Source: Burkholderia stagnalis (GTDB lineage: Bacteria; Pseudomonadota; Gammaproteobacteria; Burkholderiales; Burkholderiaceae). From it: a stretch of 64,000 nt of DNA. Position numbers and translations under genes: made by a program. Where the stretch lies: positions 91,956-155,955 of the forward strand of contig NZ_CADESW010000019.1 in NCBI RefSeq assembly GCF_902830275.1. The letters run 5' to 3'. The stretch's first letter is position 1, and each line of letters starts with the position of its first letter. This document shows, piece after piece, positions 33,348-42,662 of the stretch. Under the pieces are notes generated by a model. It saw only the letters and a list, made by a program, of their open reading frames with translations. It made no database searches and was not told where the DNA came from.

Positions 33348-34685
33348 TCACACGTGCAGCAGCAGGTGCCGGCGTTCCCACGAGCTGATCACGCGGAAGT
33401 ACGCCTCGTACTCGGTTTCCTTCAGCGCGAGATACGCCTTCACGAACTTCTCGCCGAGGATGCCGGCGAGCGGCGCGCACGCCGCCATCAGCGTAATGCC
33501 CTCTTCGAGATTGCGCGGCAGCTGGTACGGCAGGTCGTAGCCGTCGGACGCGAGCGGCTCGCTCGGCTCGAGGCGCTGCGTGATGCCGAGATAGCCGGCC
33601 GCAAGCGTCGCCGCGATCACGAGGTACGGGTTGCAGTCGACGCCCGGGATGCGGTTCTCGATGCGCCGCGCGACCGGGCTCGACTGCGGAATGCGGAAGC
33701 CGACCGTGCGGTTGTCGTAGCCCCACTGCACGTTGATCGGCGCGGCCATGAAGCGCGACAGCCGCCGATACGAGTTGATGTACGGCGCGAAGATCGGCAT
33801 CAGCGCGGGCGTGTATTTCTGCAGCCCGGCAAGATAGCCGCGGAACAGCGGCGTCACGTCGCCGTTCGCGTCGGTGAACAGGTTGCGGCCGGTCTGCGGA
33901 TCGGCGAGGCTCTGGTGGATATGCATCGCCGAGCCCGGTTCGTTTTCCATCGGCTTGGCCATGAAGGTCGCGTACATGTTGTGGCGCAGCGCGGCTTCGC
34001 GCACCGTGCGCTTGAACAGGAACACCTGGTCGGCGAGCGACAGCGCATCGCCGTGCATGAAGTTGATCTCCATCTGCGCGGCGCCGACCTCGTGGATCAG
34101 CGTCTCGATGTCGAGCCCCTGCATGTCGCAGTACTCGTAGATGTCCTCGAACAGCGGATCGAACTCGTTGACGGCCTCGATCGAATACGACTGCCGCCCC
34201 GTTTCCGCGCGCCCGGTGCGGCCGACCGGCGGACGCAGCGGCAGGTCCGGGTCCTTGTTCATGTCGACCAGGTAGAACTCGAGCTCGGGCGCGACCACCG
34301 GCTTCCAGCCCTTCTCGCGATACAGCTCGAGCACGCGCCGCAGCACGTAGCGCGGCGAGATCTCGACCGGCGAGCCGTCGAAGTGCACGCAGTCGTGGAT
34401 CACCTGCGCGGTCGGGTCGACCGCCCACGGGATCAGGCAGATCGTCGACGGATCGGGCACGCACACCATGTCGGGGTCGGTGACGCCGGTCAGCGAGCCG
34501 TCTTCCGGATAGTCGCCGGTGACGGTCTGCACCATCACGGCCTGCGGCAGGCGCATCGATTCGCCGGACTCGAACTTGTTGCGCGGAATGATCTTGCCGC
34601 GCGCGATGCCGGCCATGTCGGGAATGATCGCCTCGACTTCGGTGATGCGATGCTGCCTGAGGAATTCGTCCAGTGCGGGTTGCAT
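33348..34685 (-). CDS. puuA: Glutamine synthetase-like gamma-glutamylputrescine synthetase
   Basis: A 445-residue member of the GS fold, distinct from glnA in this window. VVAPELEFYLVD, VGAAQMEINFMHGDALSLADQ and AKPMENEPGSAMHIHQSL give the metal and nucleotide sites. The adenylylation motif of GlnA is missing; the corresponding region reads GYDLPYQLPRNLEEG. These are features of the PuuA branch, which ligates glutamate to putrescine or other amines. It lies 35 bp upstream of the aminotransferase and 12 bp behind the hydrolase gene. The exact amine substrate is inferred. Confidence 0.85.
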   Translation of the reverse strand: MQPALDEFLRQHRITEVEAIIPDMAGIARGKIIPRNKFESGESMRLPQAVMVQTVTGDYPEDGSLTGVTDPDMVCVPDPSTICLIPWAVDPTAQVIHDCVHFDGSPVEISPRYVLRRVLELYREKGWKPVVAPELEFYLVDMNKDPDLPLRPPVGRTGRAETGRQSYSIEAVNEFDPLFEDIYEYCDMQGLDIETLIHEVGAAQMEINFMHGDALSLADQVFLFKRTVREAALRHNMYATFMAKPMENEPGSAMHIHQSLADPQTGRNLFTDANGDVTPLFRGYLAGLQKYTPALMPIFAPYINSYRRLSRFMAAPINVQWGYDNRTVGFRIPQSSPVARRIENRIPGVDCNPYLVIAATLAAGYLGITQRLEPSEPLASDGYDLPYQLPRNLEEGITLMAACAPLAGILGEKFVKAYLALKETEYEAYFRVISSWERRHLLLHV

Positions 34686-34697
34686 GATCGGCCTCGT

Positions 34698-35507
34698 TCA
34701 GTCGACGTCATGTGCGGCCGGCGGCGCCACTTCGCCGTCGGCGGCCGCACGGATGCGATGCGTCATGCGCGCGCGGCACGCCGCGCCGAATGCCGCGAAG
34801 ATGTCGCGCGACAGCGGCTGCTCCGCGAAGCGCCATTCGGGATGCCACTGCACGCCGAGCGCGAACGCGCGCGCGCCGCGCACGCTGACGGCCTCGACCA
34901 GCCCGTCGGGCGCGCTCGCCTCGACGGCCAGGCCCGCGCCGAGCCGCGCGATGCCCTGGTCGTGCAGCGAATTGACCGTCGCTTCGCACGCGCCGCGCGC
35001 GATCCGCTGCAGCAGGCCGCCCGGCGCGAAGCGCACGACGTGCGCGGGCCCGTATTGCGATTCGAGCGGCTCGGACGGCGTCTCGCGATGGTCCGCGAAG
35101 CCAGCAGTCGCATGCAGCCGCTGGTGCAGCGTGCCGCCGTACACGACGTTCATTTCCTGCATGCCGCGGCAGATCGCGAGCACCGGCACACCCGCGTCGA
35201 TCGCCGCGCGCATCAGCGGCAGCGCGGTCGCGTCGCGCGCGGGATCGTGCAGCGTGCCGGGCGCGCTCGCGGGTCCGCCGTAATGGTGCGGCTCGACGTT
35301 CGAATAGCTGCCGGTAAACAGCAGGCCGTCGATCGCGGCAAGCAGCGCGTCGACCGGCTGGCGCACGCCGAGCGCGGGCAGCACGAGCGCGAGCACGCCC
35401 GCGCCGTCGACCAGCGCGGCGAGGTACTTCTCGCCCGCCGCGTGCGACGGATGCGCGCCGCGCATCGTGCGATCGGCGGTCACGACTACGAGCGGGCGCG
35501 GTCGCAT
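34698..35507 (-). CDS. puuD: Gamma-glutamyl-gamma-aminobutyrate hydrolase (class I GATase-like)
   Basis: A 269-residue class I glutamine-amidotransferase-like hydrolase. VLAICRGMQEMNVVYGG holds the nucleophilic cysteine, and ALGVQWHPEW holds the catalytic histidine. LLFTGSYSNVEPHHYGG near residue 75 is typical of the PuuD (peptidase C26) family. It releases glutamate from gamma-glutamyl-GABA at the end of the gamma-glutamylated putrescine pathway. The MRPRPLVVVTAD start has GGAGGT at ideal spacing; the upstream extension has none. The pathway's oxidase (PuuB) and aldehyde dehydrogenase (PuuC) genes are not in the window. Confidence 0.88.
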   Translation of the reverse strand: MRPRPLVVVTADRTMRGAHPSHAAGEKYLAALVDGAGVLALVLPALGVRQPVDALLAAIDGLLFTGSYSNVEPHHYGGPASAPGTLHDPARDATALPLMRAAIDAGVPVLAICRGMQEMNVVYGGTLHQRLHATAGFADHRETPSEPLESQYGPAHVVRFAPGGLLQRIARGACEATVNSLHDQGIARLGAGLAVEASAPDGLVEAVSVRGARAFALGVQWHPEWRFAEQPLSRDIFAAFGAACRARMTHRIRAAADGEVAPPAAHDVD

Positions 35508-36057
35508 GGCGGCACCTCCGATGAAATTCGGGCGGACAGGCATGCGCATCGTCGCGCTCGCGCGCGGCATGCATGGGTGCGCGCGCTCGTGTGTCCATGC
35601 GGCGCGGCACGCACGACGTGGCCGGCTCGCAATGCGCGAACACGCAGCGGCCCGCCGCAGGCAACACACCGCGGAACACGGCACGCCCCGGGGCGGATGA
35701 CGCAATCGACGCTAGGGCAACAGCGACGCGCTGCCGTCGCACTGCACCGCGCTGAAGATGCGCGCGGTCACGAGATTGAAGCGGCGCAGGCCGCGATGGG
35801 ACAAGGCGATGAGGCGAGGTTCGCGGGATGAGGCGGAACGCTTGCCGCGATCAGCATGCCGGTGCGGACCGGCACGTTGCGGCGCGCCCGCCGACGGACT
35901 TCGCGTCCGGCGGATCGAAGGGCTTGCAGCTTTCACGATCGTACTCGACTGACGGTTTGACGTAGGGCGCGTGATGGCTCCCTGTCATTCAGCTTATATC
36001 ACCGAAAAATTGCGTCAAATTTCAGCCGCTACGGTCGGTATTAACCCTGACAAAAAC
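35508..36057. other. 550-bp intergenic region, no supported gene
   Basis: Lies between the start of the puuD-type gene and the hut terminator. Several short frames are open but none has a ribosome-binding site with convincing composition. The GC-rich part (35700-35940) contains small inverted repeats. The part near 35975-36057 is AT-richer. It must hold the promoter of the putrescine-type operon, which I cannot place with confidence. Confidence 0.5.
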
Positions 36058-36094
36058 ACGGGCGGCATCGATTGCCGGAATCGATGCCGCCCGT
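36058..36094 (-). terminator. Terminator of the hut operon
   Basis: A perfect 16-bp stem, acgggcggcatcgatt and aatcgatgccgcccgt, with a 5-nt loop is followed by GTTTTTGTC on the minus strand. It is placed just after hutG, the last hut gene. Confidence 0.88.
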
Positions 36095-36145
36095 TGCGAC
36101 GCCGCGCCCTTCTCCGCCGCGGCGTCGGTTTCCCCGCCATCGCAT

Positions 36146-36943
36146 TCAGCGATACGCGAGCGCCGTCTCGACGAGCGTCTGCAGCAGCGGCGAAACCCGC
36201 GCGGCGCGCGTCTCGTCGTAGGCATACGGGCGCGTTTCATCCATGTAGGTGATCTGCGCGAGTTCGAGCTGCACGGCCTGCACGCCCGTATCGGGCACGC
36301 CGTACTGACGCGTGATGTAGCCGCCCTTGAAGCGGCCGTTCGCAACCGCCGTGAAGCCGCCGTGCGCGGTCACGCAGGCGGCCAGCGCTTCCGCGAGGCC
36401 CGGTGCGGCGCTCGCGCCGTTCGCGGTGCCGAAGTTGAAATCCGGCAGCCGCCCGTCGAAAAAGCGCGGCACGTGCGAGCGGATCGAATGCGCTTCCCAC
36501 ACCAGCGCGCGGCCGTGCTCGCGCTTCAGGCGCGCGATCTCGCCCTGCAGCGCGTCGTGATACGGCCGCCAGTAGCGGTCGCGGCGACGCAGGATCTCGT
36601 CGTTGTCCGGCAATGCGCCCGCCGGATACAGCGGCGCCTTGTCGAAGGTATCGACCGGCACGAGGCCGGTCGTGTCCTGCCCCGGATACAGGTTCTCGTT
36701 GTCGGGCGGCCGGTTCAGGTCGACGACGTAGCGCGCATGCGACGGCACCAGCACCGATGCGCCGAGCGCGACGGCGAAGCCGTACAGGCGTTCGAGATGC
36801 CAGTCGCAATCGTCGACGAAGCGCGCGTCGGGCGTCATCGTCGCTGCCAGGTCGTCGGGAATGTAGGTGCCCGCGTGCGGAATCGAGATCAGCAGCGGCA
36901 GCGTGCCCTGCTTCAGCGTGAATACAGCCGGTTGTTGGCTCAT
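36146..36943 (-). CDS. hutG: N-formylglutamate deformylase
   Basis: A 265-residue enzyme of the N-formylglutamate amidohydrolase family. LLISIPHAGTYIPDDL and DCDWHLERLYGFA supply metal-binding residues. VVDLNRPPDNENLYPGQ is a strong family mark. It splits N-formylglutamate into formate and glutamate, the last step of the five-step histidine pathway. It follows hutF (65-bp gap), whose product it consumes. The start MSQQPAVFTL is preferred over the long open frame that runs back through hutF. Confidence 0.93.
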   Translation of the reverse strand: MSQQPAVFTLKQGTLPLLISIPHAGTYIPDDLAATMTPDARFVDDCDWHLERLYGFAVALGASVLVPSHARYVVDLNRPPDNENLYPGQDTTGLVPVDTFDKAPLYPAGALPDNDEILRRRDRYWRPYHDALQGEIARLKREHGRALVWEAHSIRSHVPRFFDGRLPDFNFGTANGASAAPGLAEALAACVTAHGGFTAVANGRFKGGYITRQYGVPDTGVQAVQLELAQITYMDETRPYAYDETRAARVSPLLQTLVETALAYR

Positions 36944-37008
36944 GTCGGTCTCACCGTGGTCGGTCGGACGGCGCGTGCGTTGCCGCACGCGCCGAAGCGC
37001 TGCAGCGA

Positions 37009-38385
37009 TCAGCGCAGCAGTTGCGCCAGCGCGGCGCGGTAATCGGCATACGCGGCGTCTTCGTCGCGATGGCGGCGCGCGCGCACGACGCATGCGCCGC
37101 CCGTGTAGACGTCGCGCACCGGCGTGTCGCCGTGCTCGGCGAACACCGCGCCGGACAGCCACGCCGCGCTGTCGTGCTCGGCGATCGCCGGATGGTCGGG
37201 GTCGAGCACCAGCCAGTCGGCGCGGCAGCCTGCGCGCAGCGCGCCGATCGGCCGCCCGCTCGCCTGCGCGCCGCCCGCAAGCGATGCGTCGAACAGGCGA
37301 TCCGCGACCACCGGCTGCGTATCGCTCGCCAGCACGTTGCGCGCGCGATGCACGAGCCGCTGCCCGTATTCGAGCAGGCGCAGCTCGGCGCGCCAGTCGA
37401 CCGACGCATGGCTGTCCGAACCGATGCCGATCACGCCGCCGTGCGCGAGATAGTCGACGGCAGGGAACACGCCGTCGCCGAGGTTCGCTTCCGTCGTCAG
37501 GCACAGGCCGGCCACCGCGCGGCGCTTCGCGAGCGCCTCGGTCTCGGCCGCGTCGAGATGCGTCGCGTGCACGAGGCACCAGCGCGGGCCCACGTCGAAG
37601 CGGTCGAGCAGCCACTGCACGGGCCGCGCGCCGTAGGTGCGCACGCAGTCGTCGACCTCGGCCGTCTGTTCGGCGATGTGGATGTGCACGGGCGCATCGC
37701 CGGGCAGACCGTCGAGCAGCGTGCGCAGCCCGGCTTCGGACACCGCGCGCAGCGAGTGCGGCGCGACGCCGTAGCGCAGCGTGCCGTCCTCCGGCGCGAC
37801 GCCGCGCATCGCGTCGAGCAGTTCGAGCAGGCCGTCCGGGGTATTGATGAAGCGGCGCTGGTCGTCGCGCGGCGGCTTGTCGCCGAAGCCTGCGAACTGG
37901 TACGACACGGGCAGCATCGTGATGCCGATGCCGGCCGCGCGCGCCGCGCCGATCACGCGTGCGCCGAGCTCGGCGAGCTGCGGATAGCGCGTGCCGTCCT
38001 GCGCGTGATGCACGTAGTGGAATTCGCACACCGACGTATAGCCGCACTTCAGCATCTCGACGTACAGCCAGCGCGCGATCGCCGCGAGCGCATCGGGCGT
38101 GATCTTCAGCGCGAAGCGGTACATCAGGTCGCGCCAGCTCCAGAAGCTGTCGGACGGGTTCGCGCGGTATTCGGTGAGCCCCGCCATCGCGCGCTGGAAC
38201 GCGTGCGAATGCAGGTTCGGCATGCCGGGCACCACCGGGCCCGCCGCGCGCGCGACGCCCGCCGGCGCATCGGTGTCGGGCGTCACCTCGGTCAGCGTGC
38301 CGGCCGCGTCCCAGCGCAGCAGCACGTTGCGGCGCCAGCCGTCAGGCAGGTACGCGTGTGCGGCGAACAACGTCGTGTCGGTCAT
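37009..38385 (-). CDS. hutF: Formimidoylglutamate deiminase
   Basis: A 458-residue amidohydrolase. The metal motif is PNLHSHAFQRAMAGL, with HIHIAEQTAEVDDC, LVHATHLDAAE and GIGSDSHASVDW further along. It converts N-formimino-glutamate to N-formylglutamate and ammonia. Its presence with hutG and without a HutG-type formiminoglutamase defines the two-step branch. The frame is open well upstream; MTDTTLFAAHAYLPDGW was taken as the start because it begins just beyond hutI. An ATG 4 codons upstream would overlap hutI by 1 bp. Confidence 0.93.
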   Translation of the reverse strand: MTDTTLFAAHAYLPDGWRRNVLLRWDAAGTLTEVTPDTDAPAGVARAAGPVVPGMPNLHSHAFQRAMAGLTEYRANPSDSFWSWRDLMYRFALKITPDALAAIARWLYVEMLKCGYTSVCEFHYVHHAQDGTRYPQLAELGARVIGAARAAGIGITMLPVSYQFAGFGDKPPRDDQRRFINTPDGLLELLDAMRGVAPEDGTLRYGVAPHSLRAVSEAGLRTLLDGLPGDAPVHIHIAEQTAEVDDCVRTYGARPVQWLLDRFDVGPRWCLVHATHLDAAETEALAKRRAVAGLCLTTEANLGDGVFPAVDYLAHGGVIGIGSDSHASVDWRAELRLLEYGQRLVHRARNVLASDTQPVVADRLFDASLAGGAQASGRPIGALRAGCRADWLVLDPDHPAIAEHDSAAWLSGAVFAEHGDTPVRDVYTGGACVVRARRHRDEDAAYADYRAALAQLLR

Positions 38386-38396
38386 CGTGAGTCCCA

Positions 38397-39620
38397 TCAT
38401 CCGTTCGTGCGGCGAAACACGGTCGTTCCGCCGCGCACGACCTGCTCGCACAGCGGGCGGCCGATCCAGTAAGCGAGTTCCGCGAGCGAGCCGACCGACC
38501 ATACCGCGAAATCGGCCTGGCGGCCGACCTCGAGCGCGCCGTGGCGATCCGCGCGGCCGAGCGCCGCGGCCGCGTGGCGCGTGACGCCCTGCAGCACTTC
38601 GGGCACCGTCATGCGGAACAGCGTGCAGCCGAGGTTCAGCGTCAGCAGCAGCGATTCGAGCGGCGACGTGCCCGGGTTGTGATCGGTCGCGAGCGCGATC
38701 GGCACCTGGTGCTTGCGCAGCAGGTCGAGCGGCGGCAATTGCGTCTCGCGAATGAAGTAGTACGCGCCGGGCAGCAGCACGGCGACCGTGCCGGCCGCCT
38801 TCATCGCCTCGATGCCGGCTTCGTCGAGAAACTCGAGGTGATCGGCGGACAGCGCGCGATAGCGCGCGGCGAGCGCGGTGCCGCCCGCGTTCGACAGCTG
38901 TTCCGCGTGCAGCTTGACCGGCAGCCCGCGCCGCGTCGCGGCCTCGAACACGCGCTCGGTCTGCGCGAGCGAGAAGCCGATCCGCTCGCAGAACACGTCG
39001 ACCGCGTCGACGAGCCCTTCGTCGGCGAGCGCCGGCAGCATCCGTTCGCACACCTCGTCGATGTACGCATCCGCGCGGCCCGCGTATTCGGGCGGCAGCG
39101 CGTGCGCGCCGAGGAAGGTCGTATAGACCGACACCGGGAAGCGCTCGCCGAGCTGCCGCGCGACGCGCAGCATCTTGCGCTCGCTCGCGAGGTCGAGCCC
39201 GTAGCCCGACTTGATCTCGATCGCGGTCACGCCTTCGGCGAGCAGCGGCTGCAGGCGTGCTGCGGCCTGCACGAACAGCGTCGCCTCGTCGGCGTCGCGC
39301 GTCGCGCGCACCGTCGACACGATCCCGCCGCCCCGCCGCGCGATTTCCTCGTAGCTGACGCCGGCCAGGCGCTGCGCGAATTCGTCCGCGCGCGTGCCGC
39401 CGTACACGAGGTGCGTGTGGCAGTCGACGAGGCCCGGCGTCACCCACGCGCCGTGCAGGTCTTCACGCGCCCAGTGCGCGTAGTCGTGCGGCAGCGTGGA
39501 GCACGCGCCGAGCCAGACGATCGCGCCGGTTTCGTCGACGGCGATCGCCGCATCGTCGATCGTCTCGTCGGGGTGGCCGTGCGGACACAGCCTCAGGTGA
39601 TGCCAGACAGTCGGTTTCAT
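38397..39620 (-). CDS. hutI: Imidazolonepropionase
   Basis: A 407-residue amidohydrolase. VTPGLVDCHTHLVYGGTRADEF binds the metal, KLHAEQLSNAGGT and ATDHNPGTSPLESL complete the site. It opens the imidazolone ring to give N-formimino-glutamate. It lies 4 bp after hutD and 11 bp before hutF, so tight operon expression is expected. Length is normal for the family. Confidence 0.95.
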   Translation of the reverse strand: MKPTVWHHLRLCPHGHPDETIDDAAIAVDETGAIVWLGACSTLPHDYAHWAREDLHGAWVTPGLVDCHTHLVYGGTRADEFAQRLAGVSYEEIARRGGGIVSTVRATRDADEATLFVQAAARLQPLLAEGVTAIEIKSGYGLDLASERKMLRVARQLGERFPVSVYTTFLGAHALPPEYAGRADAYIDEVCERMLPALADEGLVDAVDVFCERIGFSLAQTERVFEAATRRGLPVKLHAEQLSNAGGTALAARYRALSADHLEFLDEAGIEAMKAAGTVAVLLPGAYYFIRETQLPPLDLLRKHQVPIALATDHNPGTSPLESLLLTLNLGCTLFRMTVPEVLQGVTRHAAAALGRADRHGALEVGRQADFAVWSVGSLAELAYWIGRPLCEQVVRGGTTVFRRTNG

Positions 39621-39624
39621 GCGT

Positions 39625-40233
39625 TCAGTTCGTATCGGTGGCGTCGAGCGACACGGCGAGCAGCGCGCCGTCGCCGCTCACCGCGACGTCAAACGCACGC
39701 TGCGGCCCATCGAGCCGCAGCGTGTCCAGTTCTTCCAGCGTGCAGGCCGTGCCGTCGAGCTCGACGTGCACCGGGCCCGCCGCGCAGAACAGCAGCACGG
39801 TATCCGCGCGCGCGACGCGATGCGTGCCGGCGCGCCAGGCGGCGACCGTCCCGCGCGTGGTCGCGCGGCGCGTCATCAGGTTGAAGTCGCGCGTCGGGCC
39901 TTCGTGCAGCGTCGCGTCGATCGCCGTCTCGCCCGCGAAATCCGCGCGCGCGAGCGGCGCATCGAGCACGTGGCACGCGCCGTCATCGGCCGCGAGCGTC
40001 ATGCCCGCGCCGGACAGCAGCACCAGCGTGCGGTCGATTCCTTCGAAGCGCGAGAACGGCCCGGCCGCGCCGACGTCCGCGACGCTCACGCGCCACGCAA
40101 ACGTGTCGAGCGCGGCGCCGGGCGGGAACGCGGCGATCTCGCGCGTCACGCCGCCGCCGTTCTTCCACGGCGACGCGACGAGATCCGCCGCGCGGATCAG
40201 CGCGGCGGCCAGCACGTCATGTCGTGCCGTCAT
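39625..40233 (-). CDS. hutD: HutD family cupin-like protein
   Basis: A 202-residue protein of the HutD family. SPWKNGGGVTREIAAFPPG near the N terminus and FAWRVSVADVGAAGPFSRFEGIDRTL are the defining segments of this bicupin fold. HutD is found with hut genes and is thought to limit histidine catabolism, perhaps by binding formylglutamate or urocanate; its mechanism is not settled. It is placed between hutU (3-bp gap) and hutI (4-bp gap). Confidence 0.92.
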   Translation of the reverse strand: MTARHDVLAAALIRAADLVASPWKNGGGVTREIAAFPPGAALDTFAWRVSVADVGAAGPFSRFEGIDRTLVLLSGAGMTLAADDGACHVLDAPLARADFAGETAIDATLHEGPTRDFNLMTRRATTRGTVAAWRAGTHRVARADTVLLFCAAGPVHVELDGTACTLEELDTLRLDGPQRAFDVAVSGDGALLAVSLDATDTN

Positions 40234-40236
40234 CGC

Positions 40237-41925
40237 TCAGCGGCCGAGCATCGGCAGCTTCAGGCCGGCTTCGCGGGCCGTCTGCTGCGCGAGTTCGTAG
40301 CCGGCATCCGCATGGCGCATCACGCCCGTCGCCGGGTCGTTCAGCAGCACGCGGCCGAGGCGCTCGTGCGCTTCAGCGGTGCCGTCGGCGACGATCACGA
40401 CGCCCGAGTGCTGCGAGAAGCCCATGCCCACGCCGCCGCCGTGGTGCAGCGACACCCACGATGCGCCGCCTGCCGTGTTCAGCAGTGCGTTCAGCAGCGG
40501 CCAGTCGCTCACGGCGTCCGAACCGTCCTTCATCGATTCCGTCTCGCGGTTCGGGCTCGCGACCGAACCCGTGTCGAGGTGATCGCGGCCGATCACGATC
40601 GGCGCCTTCAGCTCGCCGTTCTTGACCATCTCGTTGAACGCCTGGCCGAGGCGATAGCGATCCTTCACGCCCACCCAGCAGATCCGCGCCGGCAGGCCCT
40701 GGAACGCGATGCGTTCGCGCGCCATGTCGAGCCAGTTGTGCAGGTGCGGATCGTCGGGGATCAGCTCCTTCACCTTCTGGTCGGTCTTGTAGATATCCTC
40801 AGGATCGCCGGACAGCGCGACCCAGCGGAACGGGCCCTTGCCTTCGCAGAACAGCGGGCGGATGTACGCCGGCACGAAGCCCGGGAAGTCGAACGCGTTC
40901 TCGACGCCCATTTCCAGCGCCATCTGGCGGATGTTGTTGCCGTAGTCGAGCGTCGCCGCGCCGCGCTGCTGCAGCGCCAGCATCGCGCGCACCTGCACCG
41001 CCATCGACTGCTTCGCGACCTTCACGATGCTCTGCGGATCGACCTTCTGCGCCTCGCGCCATTGCGCGACGGTCCAGCCCTGCGGCAGGTAGCCGTTGAT
41101 CGGGTCGTGCGCGCTCGTCTGGTCGGTCACGCAGTCCGGCGTGATGCCGCGCTCGACGAGTTCCGTGAACACGTCCGCCGCGTTGCCGAGCAGGCCGATC
41201 GACACCGGCTTGCCCGCGCGCTTCGCTTCCTCGATCATGCCGAGCGCTTCGTCGAGCGTCGTCGCCTTCTTGTCGACGTAGCGCGTCTTCAGGCGGAAGT
41301 CGATGCGCGTCTCGTCGCATTCGACCGCGATCATCGAGAAGCCGGCCATCGTCGCCGCGAGCGGCTGCGCGCCGCCCATCCCGCCGAGGCCGCCGGTCAG
41401 GATCCAGCGGCCCGACGGGTCGCCGTTGAAGTGCTGGTTCGCGACCGCGAAGAAGGTTTCGTAGGTACCCTGAACGATGCCCTGGCTGCCGATGTAGATC
41501 CAGCTGCCGGCCGTCATCTGGCCGTACATCATCAGGCCCTTGCGGTCGAGCTCGTTGAAGTGGTCCCAGGTTGCCCAGTGCGGCACCAGGTTCGAGTTCG
41601 CGAGCAGCACGCGCGGCGCGTCCTTGTGCGTGCGGAACACGCCGACCGGCTTGCCCGACTGCACGAGCAGCGTCTCATCCTCGTTCAGATCCTTCAGCGA
41701 CGCGAGGATCTGGTCGTAGCACGCCCAGTTGCGCGCCGCGCGGCCGATGCCGCCGTACACGACGAGCGCATGCGGGTGCTCGGCGACTTCCGGATCCAGG
41801 TTGTTCTGGATCATCCGGTAGGCCGCTTCCGCGAGCCAGGTCTTGCAGGTCTTTTCGCTGCCGCGCGGTGCGCGGATCGTGCGCGTCGGGTCGAGGCGGG
41901 GATCGATGTGATTCGGATGGTTCAT
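40237..41925 (-). CDS. hutU: Urocanate hydratase (urocanase)
   Basis: A 562-residue NAD+-dependent urocanase. VVYGGIGRAARNWACYDQI, GSQGIVQGTYETFFAVANQHF, LTGGLGGMGGAQPLAATMAG (NAD-binding glycine-rich stretch) and HHGGGVGMGFSQHSGVVI are diagnostic. It hydrates urocanate to imidazolonepropionate, the second step after HutH. The GGGAG site precedes the ATG. It lies 37 bp after hutC. Confidence 0.97.
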   Translation of the reverse strand: MNHPNHIDPRLDPTRTIRAPRGSEKTCKTWLAEAAYRMIQNNLDPEVAEHPHALVVYGGIGRAARNWACYDQILASLKDLNEDETLLVQSGKPVGVFRTHKDAPRVLLANSNLVPHWATWDHFNELDRKGLMMYGQMTAGSWIYIGSQGIVQGTYETFFAVANQHFNGDPSGRWILTGGLGGMGGAQPLAATMAGFSMIAVECDETRIDFRLKTRYVDKKATTLDEALGMIEEAKRAGKPVSIGLLGNAADVFTELVERGITPDCVTDQTSAHDPINGYLPQGWTVAQWREAQKVDPQSIVKVAKQSMAVQVRAMLALQQRGAATLDYGNNIRQMALEMGVENAFDFPGFVPAYIRPLFCEGKGPFRWVALSGDPEDIYKTDQKVKELIPDDPHLHNWLDMARERIAFQGLPARICWVGVKDRYRLGQAFNEMVKNGELKAPIVIGRDHLDTGSVASPNRETESMKDGSDAVSDWPLLNALLNTAGGASWVSLHHGGGVGMGFSQHSGVVIVADGTAEAHERLGRVLLNDPATGVMRHADAGYELAQQTAREAGLKLPMLGR

Positions 41926-41962
41926 GACGACTGCTCCCGAAGGAAATGAAAAATCAACAGAT

Positions 41963-42658
41963 TCAGAAATGCCCGGTGAAGCGATAACGGCTGCCGGGAT
42001 GCCAAAGATTCGCCACCGAGGCGACGACGCCCTGCGACCAGGTGCGCCGATGTAAAACCAGACACGGTTCGACGTCGTCCATCCGAAGCTGCGCGCGCCT
42101 TTCCGGCGCGGGTGCGGCCGCTTCGATCCGGTACTCGACGCGCTGCAGCGGGGCCGCGCGCATCAGGTACTGGTTCGGCGTCGTGTTCGTGAAATCCTGC
42201 CCGGCGTAATCCGGCGCGACCGCCGGATTCACCCATCGTTCCTCGAGCTGCACCGGCTCGTCGTTCTCGAAATGCAGCACCAGCGAGTGGAACAGCTTTG
42301 CGCGCACCGCCACCTGCATCTCGTCCGCCAGCGCGTCGTCGGCCTTGACCGTCGCGAGGCCGAGCACGCTCGCGTGATACGCATGCCCGCGCGCCGCGAC
42401 TTCCTCCGAGATGCTGCGGATCGCCACCAGGGTCGACTCGTACTTCGGCCGCGCGACGAAGGTGCCCGCGCCCTGCACGCGCGTGATCACCTGCTCGGCC
42501 GTCAACTCGCGCAGCGCGCGGTTGACGGTCATGCGCGCGACCTTGAAGTCGCGGGCCAGCTCGTTCTCGGACGGCACCTGATGGCCCTCCGCCCACTCGC
42601 CGGCATGAATGCGAGCCAGGATGAAATCCTTGATCTCCTGGTAGACCGGTGCGCTCAT
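41963..42658 (-). CDS. hutC: Histidine utilisation repressor
   Basis: A 231-residue GntR/HutC regulator. The winged helix is in the first 75 residues (YQEIKDFILARIHAGEWAEG, VPSENELARDFKVARMTVNR). The C-terminal UTRA effector domain starts near 90. HutC represses hut genes and is released by urocanate in known systems. Placement inside the operon, 4 bp after hutH, makes it autoregulated. Two dyads of the expected HutC type lie upstream of hutH. MSAPVYQEI is chosen as start; the 17-residue upstream extension lies within hutH. Confidence 0.95.
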   Translation of the reverse strand: MSAPVYQEIKDFILARIHAGEWAEGHQVPSENELARDFKVARMTVNRALRELTAEQVITRVQGAGTFVARPKYESTLVAIRSISEEVAARGHAYHASVLGLATVKADDALADEMQVAVRAKLFHSLVLHFENDEPVQLEERWVNPAVAPDYAGQDFTNTTPNQYLMRAAPLQRVEYRIEAAAPAPERRAQLRMDDVEPCLVLHRRTWSQGVVASVANLWHPGSRYRFTGHF

Positions 42659-42662
42659 CGCG

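Noticed and set aside
35712..35936. 74-codon minus-strand frame in the puu-hut gap
   Set aside because: No ribosome-binding site and no family resemblance; left as intergenic.
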